The notes beneath the pieces were generated by a model that had not been told where the DNA came from, ran no database searches, and saw nothing but the letters and a program-made list of their open reading frames with translations. This document shows, piece by piece, positions 1 through 5,230 of a DNA stretch of 7,305 nt. Both the position numbers and the translations under genes were made by a program. This DNA is from Cyclobacteriaceae bacterium (GTDB lineage Bacteria; Bacteroidota; Bacteroidia; Cytophagales; Cyclobacteriaceae), in NCBI GenBank assembly GCA_026994125.1, contig JALWRJ010000156.1, positions 1-7,305 of the forward strand. Reading direction: 5' to 3'. Numbering within the stretch: the stretch's first letter is position 1; the number at the start of each line of letters is the position of its first letter.

Positions 1-240
1 TTTATTTTGGGTACAAATATTGGTAAGCAGGGAATCAATGGGGGCTAAAATTAATGTGTCTTTTATTTCCCCATTTTGCTTTTCAATTTGTTTCCACATT
101 AAATCACCAAACTTTTCTTCTATGCCTTCTTTAACCTCATTTACATGTAAAATATGCATCCAATCCAACTGCAGGAAAAATAGCCACAAAGCCAGAAAAG
201 CGGCTACAAACAGCAATATTTTATAAACTATTTTTAGCAT
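1..240 (-). CDS. Probable M48-family metalloprotease, N-terminal 80 residues only (runs off left edge)
   Basis: An open frame starts with ATG at 240 and stays open to base 1, giving 80 codons with no stop. It opens with a hydrophobic stretch (about residues 4-23, IVYKILLFVAAFLALWLFF) that looks like a membrane anchor or uncleaved signal. A charged, mostly helical segment follows (about 34-62), then an APIDSLLTNIC segment at 67-76. From memory, this N-terminal pattern (one membrane segment, a Glu/Lys-rich linker, then a 'PVDSLLxxIC' motif) occurs in Bacteroidota M48 zinc proteases encoded after TM2/DUF2752/DUF4870 genes. The HExxH zinc site would lie further downstream and is not visible, so the protease call is inference. 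The start overlaps the end of the upstream DUF4870 gene by 20 bp, which suggests translational coupling. It could instead be another membrane-anchored protein; that the frame is a real gene is much safer than its function. Confidence 0.55.
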   Translation of the reverse strand, partial: MLKIVYKILLFVAAFLALWLFFLQLDWMHILHVNEVKEGIEEKFGDLMWKQIEKQNGEIKDTLILAPIDSLLTNICTQNK

Positions 241-673
241 TGGTTGGATTTACTATTTGGTTACTGATATCGCCATAGAGCCACCAAACTACATGCTTTC
301 CTTTGCGGGTTTGAACAGCCGTGTAAATGGTAGCAGCAAACTCTGCCAGGTTAAACAAAATAGCGGCAAACAGGTAAGCCAGGTACGAATTACTAATGGT
401 TTCGTTACCCCAAATAATGGAAATAGTCCACCAAAAGGCGGTGCTATTTATAAATAGCATAGATAACTGCGATAGTAAAGCCTGCGTACTGTGCCAGCGT
501 ACAAAATAGCCTTTTTTACGGGTGCCCAGGTAAAACATAAACGTGGCAATTAAGTTTATAATGGGTATGGGTAACCCCGCCATTAGTGCAATTAACGACA
601 TTAAATAAGCCGATGAAGCACCTTCGGCTTCGTGGTCGGTGGGGGGATATACAAATGAATCAATGCTTATCAT
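221..673 (-). CDS. DUF4870-like small membrane protein
   Basis: This is a 150-residue integral membrane protein with a soluble N-terminus (about 1-20) and three hydrophobic regions (about 21-49, 64-88 and 97-121). Between the first two lies a basic, aromatic segment, RKKGYFVRWHSTQALLSQ (52-69). An 'FxxxHxxQAL' element of this kind is what I recognise from the DUF4870/Tic20-like family. A second basic patch, TRKGKHVVWW (122-131), follows the last hydrophobic segment. The biochemical role of the family is not known to me. The ATG at 673 directly abuts the TAA of the upstream DUF2752 gene (TAAATG), so the two are almost certainly co-translated. Its 3' end overlaps the start of the next gene by 20 bp. 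It is the third gene of a compact membrane-protein cassette. Confidence 0.82.
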   Translation of the reverse strand: MISIDSFVYPPTDHEAEGASSAYLMSLIALMAGLPIPIINLIATFMFYLGTRKKGYFVRWHSTQALLSQLSMLFINSTAFWWTISIIWGNETISNSYLAYLFAAILFNLAEFAATIYTAVQTRKGKHVVWWLYGDISNQIVNPTNAKNSL

Positions 674-1084
674 TTAATTTCCTTTTAGGATATTCCAAAT
701 CCAGTTGGCCAGTACCAGCAATATAAGCGGTATGGCATATTGCTTTTTAGTAAGTTGCTGTTCAACCCACTGGTAAGCCTTGTACATACTTGCGCTATGC
801 TGTAATCTATCGGATAGCATCCAAATGGGTGCCACGAGCAAAAAGGAAGCAATTACATACCCCAAAGGGTTCCAGTGCATGGCTTGAAACCAATGGGCCT
901 GCAACAGGGCATGTACCGAACGGGTGCTGCCACATGAGGGGCATGGGTAGCCTGTTGCTATTTTAAATAAACATACTTCTGGCGTTTGCCCTGCACCTGC
1001 CCATTGATTGTACCCAAGCCAGACATACCCTACACTTAGTGCCACGCCTGTAAAAGAATAGAATTTGGTGCGAGTTAAAGGCAT
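674..1084 (-). CDS. DUF2752 family membrane protein
   Basis: This 136-residue protein carries the DUF2752 signature: a TGYPCPSCGSTRS segment (44-56) containing C48 and C51, a further cysteine just before it (C38), and an NPLG motif at 72-75. Hydrophobic segments lie at about 9-27, 73-92 and 117-133, giving two or three membrane passes with the cysteine motif in the first loop. The function of the family is unknown; the CPxCG arrangement could bind metal or be redox active, but that is inference. The ATG shares one base with the stop of the upstream TM2 gene (TAATG), a classic stop-restart coupling. Its own stop touches the start of the DUF4870 gene. Length is normal for the family. Confidence 0.9.
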   Translation of the reverse strand: MPLTRTKFYSFTGVALSVGYVWLGYNQWAGAGQTPEVCLFKIATGYPCPSCGSTRSVHALLQAHWFQAMHWNPLGYVIASFLLVAPIWMLSDRLQHSASMYKAYQWVEQQLTKKQYAIPLILLVLANWIWNILKGN

Positions 1085-1422
1085 TAACTTACGGCAACTC
1101 TCATTTTTTCAAAGTTTTTTTCGCGTGCTGCTCCCATTATAATAAACCAATCTATCAGGGTCCAAATGCCAAACCCACCGCAAGTAAGCAGTTTGGCTAT
1201 GCCCAAGCCGGTGTCTCCAATATAAAAGCGATCGATGCCAAAGGTGCCTATTAAAATGGAAATAATTAATGCGGTGGTGGGGTCTTTTAATTGCATTACC
1301 TGTAATTTGCCCCAATAGTTATCGTCTAAGGTTAGGAGGCGCTCTCTTATCTGAAAAAGTTGCTGCTCATCAAAAAATTTTGAGTTCGCCATCATAAACA
1401 TATCTACTTTGTTTGCATCCAT
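1084..1422 (-). CDS. TM2 domain-containing protein
   Basis: This 112-residue protein has a polar N-terminal part (1-46) and a C-terminal TM2 domain. The domain consists of a first hydrophobic helix (about 49-61), the turn GIDRFYIGDTGLG (62-74) with the conserved D-R-F-Y core, a short amphipathic linker, and a second helix ending in GIWTLIDWFIIM (85-96). TM2 proteins are small two-helix membrane proteins whose bacterial role is largely undefined. It is the first gene of the cassette and is preceded by about 600 bp without genes, so the cassette promoter should lie just upstream. The best match to the Bacteroidota TAnnTTTG element there has one mismatch (TACTTTAG, minus strand, 1459-1452) and no clear upstream TTG box. 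The ATG at 1422 gives the expected domain position. Confidence 0.9.
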   Translation of the reverse strand: MDANKVDMFMMANSKFFDEQQLFQIRERLLTLDDNYWGKLQVMQLKDPTTALIISILIGTFGIDRFYIGDTGLGIAKLLTCGGFGIWTLIDWFIIMGAAREKNFEKMRVAVS

Positions 1423-1626
1423 AAGTGTTTTTGTTAGGTTAAATATTTAAGCTAAAGTAGGTAAAATAGCTTAATGATACTCTTTATGTGCCTAAATATT
1501 TTAGAAATGACAACCCAATCCGTTGAATAAGCTGTTTATAATTGAACAAAAGGTATAAGTAGGGTCTGCTGAGAAAGGCACAAGTACCCTCCTAGTTGGT
1601 GGGCAGGCTTTAGAAACATTAACAAC

Positions 1627-1651
1627 CGTCATTCCTGCGTAGGCAGGAATC
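1627..1651 (+). repeat. REP-like palindrome, copy A
   Basis: The sequence CGTCATTCCTG is followed by a perfect 8-bp inverted repeat, ATTCCTGC (1631-1638) and GCAGGAAT (1643-1650), closed by a GTAG tetraloop. A GTC head plus a short strong hairpin is the general form of REP sequences, which are dispersed in intergenic DNA and are often mobilised by REP-associated tyrosine transposases (RAYTs). Translation across it gives IPAYAGMT on the minus strand. No transposase is visible in the window, so any mobilisation would act in trans. The number of genomic copies cannot be judged here. Confidence 0.7.
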
Positions 1652-1740
1652 TTCCCTTGCAGATGATTTTGTAATAACTGAGTCAAAAAGTATAAGTTTT
1701 AGCGTATCAATCTTTATAATTTTTTGTGCCATAATTACGG

Positions 1741-1764
1741 GTTCCTGCTTGCACAGGAATGACG
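1741..1764 (-). repeat. REP-like palindrome, copy B (inverted relative to copy A)
   Basis: Read on the minus strand from 1764, this begins with the same 11 bases as copy A, CGTCATTCCTG, and continues to CAGGAA. The stem is TTCCTG (1742-1747) with CAGGAA (1754-1759), leaving a 6-base centre that differs from copy A. The conserved head and arms with a changed loop suggest a diverged member of the same family. Together with copy A, about 110 bp away in opposite orientation, it forms a head-facing pair like a BIME (bacterial interspersed mosaic element). Confidence 0.65.
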
Positions 1765-1913
1765 TACAATTTTTATGTGCAAGGGTATTTATAGTTTTGT
1801 TTTAAAAAGCTTGCACTTTAACCCTTGAATTTGAAGTTAACAGGCTGATAGTAAATAAGTAAGACGTTTTTCAGCAAGCCCTAAGTAAACCCTTTGAGCA
1901 GCAAGGTTTTTTA

Positions 1914-1942
1914 ACCACATGCCTGCTGCAAAGGCAGGTGGT
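1914..1942. repeat. Imperfect hairpin, possibly a degenerate repeat
   Basis: CCTGC (1922-1926) can pair with GCAGG (1934-1938) across a 7-base loop. The stem extends through ACCA (1914-1917) pairing with TGGT (1939-1942) if a 4-base bulge (CATG) is allowed on one side. Its core resembles the CCTGC/GCAGG arms of copy A but lacks the GTC head. It may be a decayed copy, an unrelated hairpin, or part of a terminator for the upstream genes, although no T-run follows on either strand. Confidence 0.3.
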
Positions 1943-2006
1943 AACCATTCAAATTTTCGGGTTTGTTTGTTCTATGGTTATTTATTGCTATGTATTTAAA
2001 ACTATC

Positions 2007-2031
2007 AACCAAGTGCACTATATTTTTGGTT
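2007..2031 (-). terminator. Weak candidate terminator hairpin at the end of the DUF5946-like pair
   Basis: AACCAA (2007-2012) and TTGGTT (2026-2031) form a 6-bp inverted repeat with a 13-base loop, overlapping the stop codon of the second DUF5946-like gene. On the minus strand the second arm is followed by GATAGTTTTAAAT, only a short T-run. Position is right for a terminator, but the low-GC stem and long loop make it weak. Confidence 0.22.
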
Positions 2032-2572
2032 AGCTACTGGTATTATCAATATAATTTTCTGCAATTTTTTCAACTGTTATATGATATTTGTTCCAACTTG
2101 TATAAACCTCTACACTCCACCTTTTAATCATTTCTTTAAATTTTTGCTCATTTTGTGAATGATTAATTATATCGGTTATTGTTAGTGAACCTCTTTCTAA
2201 TGGTCTTGGTGGAATTAAGTACTCATCTAAATGCGTTTGTTTGTATTTGTTTAAACAATTGCTAAGTATAGTAGATGATTTATATGTCCAGTTTATTTTA
2301 TATTTTAATATCAGATGTAATCTTGTTAGATGTAGATGATTATTCCACCTTCCATGAATTTCAGGATGTTGTAAGGTATGTGCATCAACACTTAGGAACT
2401 TATAAATATAATTCTCAGGATTATAGAAATTTAATGAAGCATCAAGTTTATTATTAAATAGGTCAACACAATCTTTTATTCCATCACTTACATTAGCCCC
2501 ACAAAATTGACACTTTCCCTTTTCGAGAAGTACAACACCATTCTTATTTGCAAAATCTATATAGCTCTGCAT
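2030..2572 (-). CDS. DUF5946-like protein with N-terminal CxxC motif
   Basis: This 180-residue soluble protein has no signal peptide or membrane segment. From the N-terminus it has a CQFCG motif (C21, C24) with a further cysteine at C35, a likely zinc-binding knuckle; the segment SVDAHTLQHP (61-70); and a histidine-rich helix HLHLTRLHLILK (79-90). The C-terminal module contains RGSLTITDI (127-135) and EMIKRWSVEVYTSW (147-160). From memory this order (CxxCG, 'VDAxxxQHP', a helical middle, 'RGxLTI', then a 'W..sVw.aW' helix) matches the DUF5946 family, whose function is unknown. It starts 2 bp after the stop of the upstream gene, which encodes a shorter paralogue. The His commonly found six residues before the VDA Ala (H-x-L-x-V-D-A) is replaced by Lys here (K58). 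The DNA is very AT-rich: a hand count of 2401-2460 gives 10 G/C in 60. Confidence 0.7.
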   Translation of the reverse strand: MQSYIDFANKNGVVLLEKGKCQFCGANVSDGIKDCVDLFNNKLDASLNFYNPENYIYKFLSVDAHTLQHPEIHGRWNNHLHLTRLHLILKYKINWTYKSSTILSNCLNKYKQTHLDEYLIPPRPLERGSLTITDIINHSQNEQKFKEMIKRWSVEVYTSWNKYHITVEKIAENYIDNTSS

Positions 2573-2574
2573 TT

Positions 2575-2991
2575 TTATTCAAATAAATAAATTTTACAAA
2601 ATTGCTTAATTTCTTCTTTGCTTGATTCGTATGCCTTCCATACAGAAAAGCACCATTTTTTTATCATTTCATCTCTCTTGTTTAATTGGCTTTTAAGAAC
2701 ATCTGATATGGTTATTTTGCCTCGTTTTTCAGGAAGTTTAATTTCAGGTAAATAAGATTTGTGATTTGACAACATTGTGTGTGCTTGTTGAATTTGTTTT
2801 CCTGTGTAATTTTTTTCGGTTAATAAATAAAGTCCGACTAGTGAAAAAACCAAACTTATTTTTTTAGTATCCTTATCTGCGGTTTGGGCTGTAAAAGCAT
2901 CAACAATTAATTGATGAATGAAATAATCGGAATCGGAATGAGAGAATGTGTAAAATGATAATTCCTCAAAAAGTTTACTGTCTGTTGTCAT
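2575..2991 (-). CDS. DUF5946-like protein lacking the CxxC motif
   Basis: This 138-residue, probably cytoplasmic protein is a diverged paralogue of the gene just downstream. Shared blocks are HQLIVDAFTAQ (26-36), aligning with KFLSVDAHTLQ of the partner, KRGKITISDV (89-98) and EMIKKWCFSVWKAY (108-121). Spacing between blocks is almost the same (60 versus 65 residues, then 18 versus 20). It has no N-terminal cysteine knuckle and reads QTAD where the partner reads QHPE, but it keeps the His before VDA (H26). A middle segment, LVGLYLLTEKNYTGKQIQQA (51-70), has a form I associate with Bacteroidota DUF5946 proteins. The gene is the first of a two-gene unit; 161 bp separate it from the COG3014 gene, enough for its own promoter. 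A hand count of 2581-2640 gives 15 G/C in 60, low for this window. Function is unknown. Confidence 0.7.
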   Translation of the reverse strand: MTTDSKLFEELSFYTFSHSDSDYFIHQLIVDAFTAQTADKDTKKISLVFSLVGLYLLTEKNYTGKQIQQAHTMLSNHKSYLPEIKLPEKRGKITISDVLKSQLNKRDEMIKKWCFSVWKAYESSKEEIKQFCKIYLFE

Positions 2992-3037
2992 TTGTTATTT
3001 TCTTTACCAGTGGCATCGGGTTTTAAGCACAATAAGC

Positions 3038-3045
3038 CAAATGTA
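3038..3045 (-). promoter_or_regulatory. Candidate -7 element for the DUF5946-like pair
   Basis: On the minus strand the sequence TACATTTG matches the Bacteroidota -7 consensus TAnnTTTG exactly. It lies about 46 bp upstream of the ATG at 2991, which would give a leader of roughly 40 nt. No clear TTG or TTTG box is present 17-23 bp upstream of it, so support is partial. An exact 6-base match can occur by chance in AT-rich DNA. Confidence 0.3.
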
Positions 3046-3152
3046 ATGTATTTTTGTTGTGCAGTTGTTAGTCTATTTAATTATCTTTTTTTGTACAAAC
3101 TCGTATAAATTTAATTATTTTATGCCAACAACTTGATACCCATCCGGTATGC

Positions 3153-4562
3153 TTATTGCGATATGGTATAGCCTTGCATTTTAAATGCTGTAGTGGCTTG
3201 GGTATTAATAGGAAAAATAATGGTTCCTTTCTGTTTAGATTTTACTTTAAAAGAGTACGCTTTTTGGTTGCCGTTTTTATCTTGGAGTTGAATGGTCATA
3301 TCGTTATCCATATTGGCATTTACATATACACGGGTATAGTATATGCTATGGGGTAAGGTTTGCCAATTCCGGGTATCGGCACTTTCGCTGGCCGATGCCA
3401 ATAGGCTGAGCGCCATACCCAGGCCATCGTTTTCCTGGCTTACTTTTGCCGCAGCTGCTTGTTTAAGGGCTACCCTGCCCAACGATTTGGCAAATTCGAG
3501 CATCATACGCTCTTCCAGTACTTTAAATGATATAGCGTTTACATCTTGGAGCAGGTTTAAAGGGTAGGTTTTTCCGTTGTATTCGATGTTGCCTTTTTGG
3601 TATAGGCTGGGCCGTTCTACATATTTAGGGAACACTACTTTTATCCAGGTTAAGCCATTTAAATCGGAATCGCCAATGTAAAAAGGAAATGAGAGGCCGT
3701 AATCGTTATTGACAAAACTTACCCATCCATTGCCGGTGTAAATAATGGCAAAGTTTATCCCCCATTCGTCTTTTACCGGACCCAGGCCGTTGTTCCAAAG
3801 TATTACAGCCTGCACCTGGTTGCTAGAGGGTCTTTGGTAGTTTATATTAAAGAGTTTGACAAACCGGTCACGTTCATCGTAAATACCCGAAAGGTCGGCT
3901 GTGCGAATAAGGTCGTGCTTTAATTGCTCCGGCACGGGCATGTTAAAAAGATTTTTATACGACCCTTTGTAAATTCGATAGGCGTTACGGTAAGCAATAA
4001 AGGCATTGTTATAGTCGCCTGTGGCATCGTAAATAATACCCATGAGGGTGTGAATAAAAGCATCTTCTTTATACTTATTATCCGACTTATATTTATCGCT
4101 GAGTTGTTTAAGGCGGATATCCATGCGTTTGCACTCCACAATGGCTTCATCGTACAAGCCCATTTGGTAGTAATTAAGGGCTTTGTAGTAATTTATCATA
4201 AGTTTTTCATGGTCTTCGCCCCGGTAGGTTGACAGGTTGGGGTTTAGTAGTAAGGCGGCTCCTTCTTCAGCCACCTTTTTTTTATCGTCTTCAATAAATA
4301 AATCGGCTTTTTCAAAATAGGCATTACTAGCTTCAAAATGCCCCTGCATACTTTCTACCAAACCGGCATTTACCCAAAATAAAAACCTGTTTTTTCCGGT
4401 TTCCAGTTTGTCCTGGTTTTCTTTTATCATTATTTCGGCCGCATCCAGGTTGCCATCGCTCACCGATTTATTGAATTTATATACTTTTTGGTAAAAACTG
4501 GGTGTAGTACAGCTCCACCCAAAACCAAGTAGTACAAATGTGTATAGGTAAACTTTACGCAT
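3153..4562 (-). CDS. COG3014-family TPR lipoprotein
   Basis: This is a 469-residue exported protein. The N-terminus MRKVYLYTFVLLGFGWSC is a short lipoprotein signal with the candidate lipidated Cys at C18; GWSC is a loose lipobox. A helical region with TPR-like units follows: about 62-93 (AGLVESMQGHFEASNAYFEKA), 122-152 (YYKALNYYQMGLYDEAIVEC) and 168-200 (MGIIYDATGDYNNAFIAYRNA). A beta-rich C-terminal half begins near VILWNNGLGPVKDEWGINFA (253-272). This architecture, and the 'NGLGPVKxEW' motif, match the uncharacterised COG3014 family as I remember it. An LpoB-family gene lies 50 bp upstream; a COG3014-LpoB pairing also occurs, from memory, in some Gammaproteobacteria, which supports a shared envelope role. 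I chose ATG at 4562 over an in-frame TTG at 4580 because it gives a compact signal peptide. The protein probably acts in the periplasm, anchored to a membrane. Confidence 0.78.
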   Translation of the reverse strand: MRKVYLYTFVLLGFGWSCTTPSFYQKVYKFNKSVSDGNLDAAEIMIKENQDKLETGKNRFLFWVNAGLVESMQGHFEASNAYFEKADLFIEDDKKKVAEEGAALLLNPNLSTYRGEDHEKLMINYYKALNYYQMGLYDEAIVECKRMDIRLKQLSDKYKSDNKYKEDAFIHTLMGIIYDATGDYNNAFIAYRNAYRIYKGSYKNLFNMPVPEQLKHDLIRTADLSGIYDERDRFVKLFNINYQRPSSNQVQAVILWNNGLGPVKDEWGINFAIIYTGNGWVSFVNNDYGLSFPFYIGDSDLNGLTWIKVVFPKYVERPSLYQKGNIEYNGKTYPLNLLQDVNAISFKVLEERMMLEFAKSLGRVALKQAAAAKVSQENDGLGMALSLLASASESADTRNWQTLPHSIYYTRVYVNANMDNDMTIQLQDKNGNQKAYSFKVKSKQKGTIIFPINTQATTAFKMQGYTISQ

Positions 4563-4585
4563 GACAAGGTACGTTGACAAGGTAC
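4562..4585 (+). repeat. 13-bp-period direct repeat across the COG3014 start codon
   Basis: TGACAAGGTAC occurs twice (4562-4572 and 4575-4585), separated by two bases, and a third ACAAGG follows at 4584-4589. On the coding strand this is GTACCTTGTCA repeated immediately before and into the ATG. It lies in the 50-bp gap between the LpoB-like and COG3014 genes. It may be a small slipped duplication or a translation-related element; no function can be assigned. Confidence 0.6.
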
Positions 4586-4612
4586 AAGGAAGAGCCTGAA
4601 ATACCTTTAAAA

Positions 4613-5206
4613 TTAGTTTTTAACGTATTTTTTTATCTCCTTATCACCAATCCAAACTTTTTCGGTGGTTTCCAGGTTTACCAACTCCAGGTTTACCTTA
4701 TAATTTACCACTTTTTGCTTTTTATATTGGTCGGTAGTAGAGTTAATGGTGCCCATCATCATAAAGTCGGCACCCAGTTCGGCTGCCAGTTTCTTCTGTG
4801 TTTCGGGGGTAGCGTTGGTTTGCTGGCGTTCTTTTTCTTCGGTAAGTTTTTCGCGAAACATATCGCTGGAAACCACTCGTACTTTGCCCGAATTGATAAA
4901 CTCAATCTCTACATCTTTTACAAAGGTTTCGGCTTCGATATGCTCACTGGTTCGGTTTACTATAATGCCGATAATAACCACCGGAGGGCGCTCATTTTTA
5001 CCTTCAAACCTCGTGAGCCAGGGTTTGCTTAGCACATCACGGCTCATTTGTTCGGCTACTTGTTTTGAATCGGTATCGTTCCAGCGTCCACTTAAATCTA
5101 TTTGTTCGGCCGGATCGACCCGGGTTACTTTACGGGTAGCGCAGTGGGTAAAGAAAACAGCAATAGCCAATAGTAATACTGTTTTTAGGGTTTTGTTTAC
5201 TAACAT
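4613..5206 (-). CDS. LpoB-family outer-membrane lipoprotein (penicillin-binding protein activator-like)
   Basis: This 197-residue protein begins with a lipoprotein signal, MLVNKTLKTVLLLAIAVFFTHC, with C22 as the likely lipidated residue. It is followed by ATRKVTRVDPAEQ and the family hallmark DLSGRWNDTDS (38-48). The mature domain alternates strands and helices, including PPVVIIGIIVNRTSEHI (74-90), VRVVSSDMFREKL (113-125), a charged helix to about residue 143, and LGADFMMMGTINS (144-156). In E. coli LpoB is an outer-membrane lipoprotein that stimulates the peptidoglycan synthase PBP1b; whether the Bacteroidota relatives act on a PBP is not established. The gene is 24 bp after the lipocalin-like gene and 50 bp before the COG3014 gene, suggesting one transcript. 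I do not give the symbol because orthology to E. coli lpoB is uncertain. Confidence 0.82.
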   Translation of the reverse strand: MLVNKTLKTVLLLAIAVFFTHCATRKVTRVDPAEQIDLSGRWNDTDSKQVAEQMSRDVLSKPWLTRFEGKNERPPVVIIGIIVNRTSEHIEAETFVKDVEIEFINSGKVRVVSSDMFREKLTEEKERQQTNATPETQKKLAAELGADFMMMGTINSTTDQYKKQKVVNYKVNLELVNLETTEKVWIGDKEIKKYVKN

Positions 5207-5230
5207 GTGAGTAGTTTTTAGTGTAAAAAA

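Larger units (their letters stand above)
1423..2029. other. Long intergenic region without a credible gene
   Basis: About 600 bp separates the end of the DUF5946-like pair from the start of the TM2 cassette. I see no reading frame here with a recognisable protein. The one minus-strand frame of about 60 codons (1686-1501) reads through a palindromic repeat and yields the peptide IPAYAGMT, a common artefact of such repeats. The region holds two REP-like palindromes in opposite orientation, a third imperfect hairpin, and some short inverted repeats around 1777-1827. The promoter of the TM2 cassette is expected near 1430-1480. I found no convincing tRNA, riboswitch or transposase remnant. Confidence 0.7.

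Noticed and set aside
1452..1459. TACTTTAG (minus) as a -7 promoter element for the TM2 cassette
   Set aside because: One mismatch to TAnnTTTG and no TTG box at the right distance; too weak to list as a feature.
1501..1686. Minus-strand frame of 61 codons in the intergenic region
   Set aside because: It translates through the copy A palindrome (IPAYAGMT), a well-known artefact of such repeats, and shows no domain, signal or coupling to a neighbour.
1627..1942. CRISPR array or integron attC site
   Set aside because: The repeats are few, inverted relative to each other and irregularly spaced, with no cas gene or integrase nearby.
3136..3150. ATACC/GGTAT hairpin just after the COG3014 stop as a terminator
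   Set aside because: The stem is only 5 bp and no T-run follows on the minus strand.
1423..3152. A defence or toxin-antitoxin system in the AT-rich pair and adjacent intergenic DNA
   Set aside because: Two small genes in an AT-rich island invite this reading, but they are paralogues of each other with DUF5946-like motifs and no toxin, nuclease or DNA-binding motif is visible.
4563..4580. TTG at 4580 as the start of the COG3014 gene
   Set aside because: It adds six residues encoded by the direct repeat before the signal peptide. ATG at 4562 gives a more typical lipoprotein signal.
4574..5210. Plus-strand open frames of about 150 codons opposite the LpoB-like gene
   Set aside because: They are antisense to a gene with a clear lipobox and family motifs, and their translations resemble no protein family.
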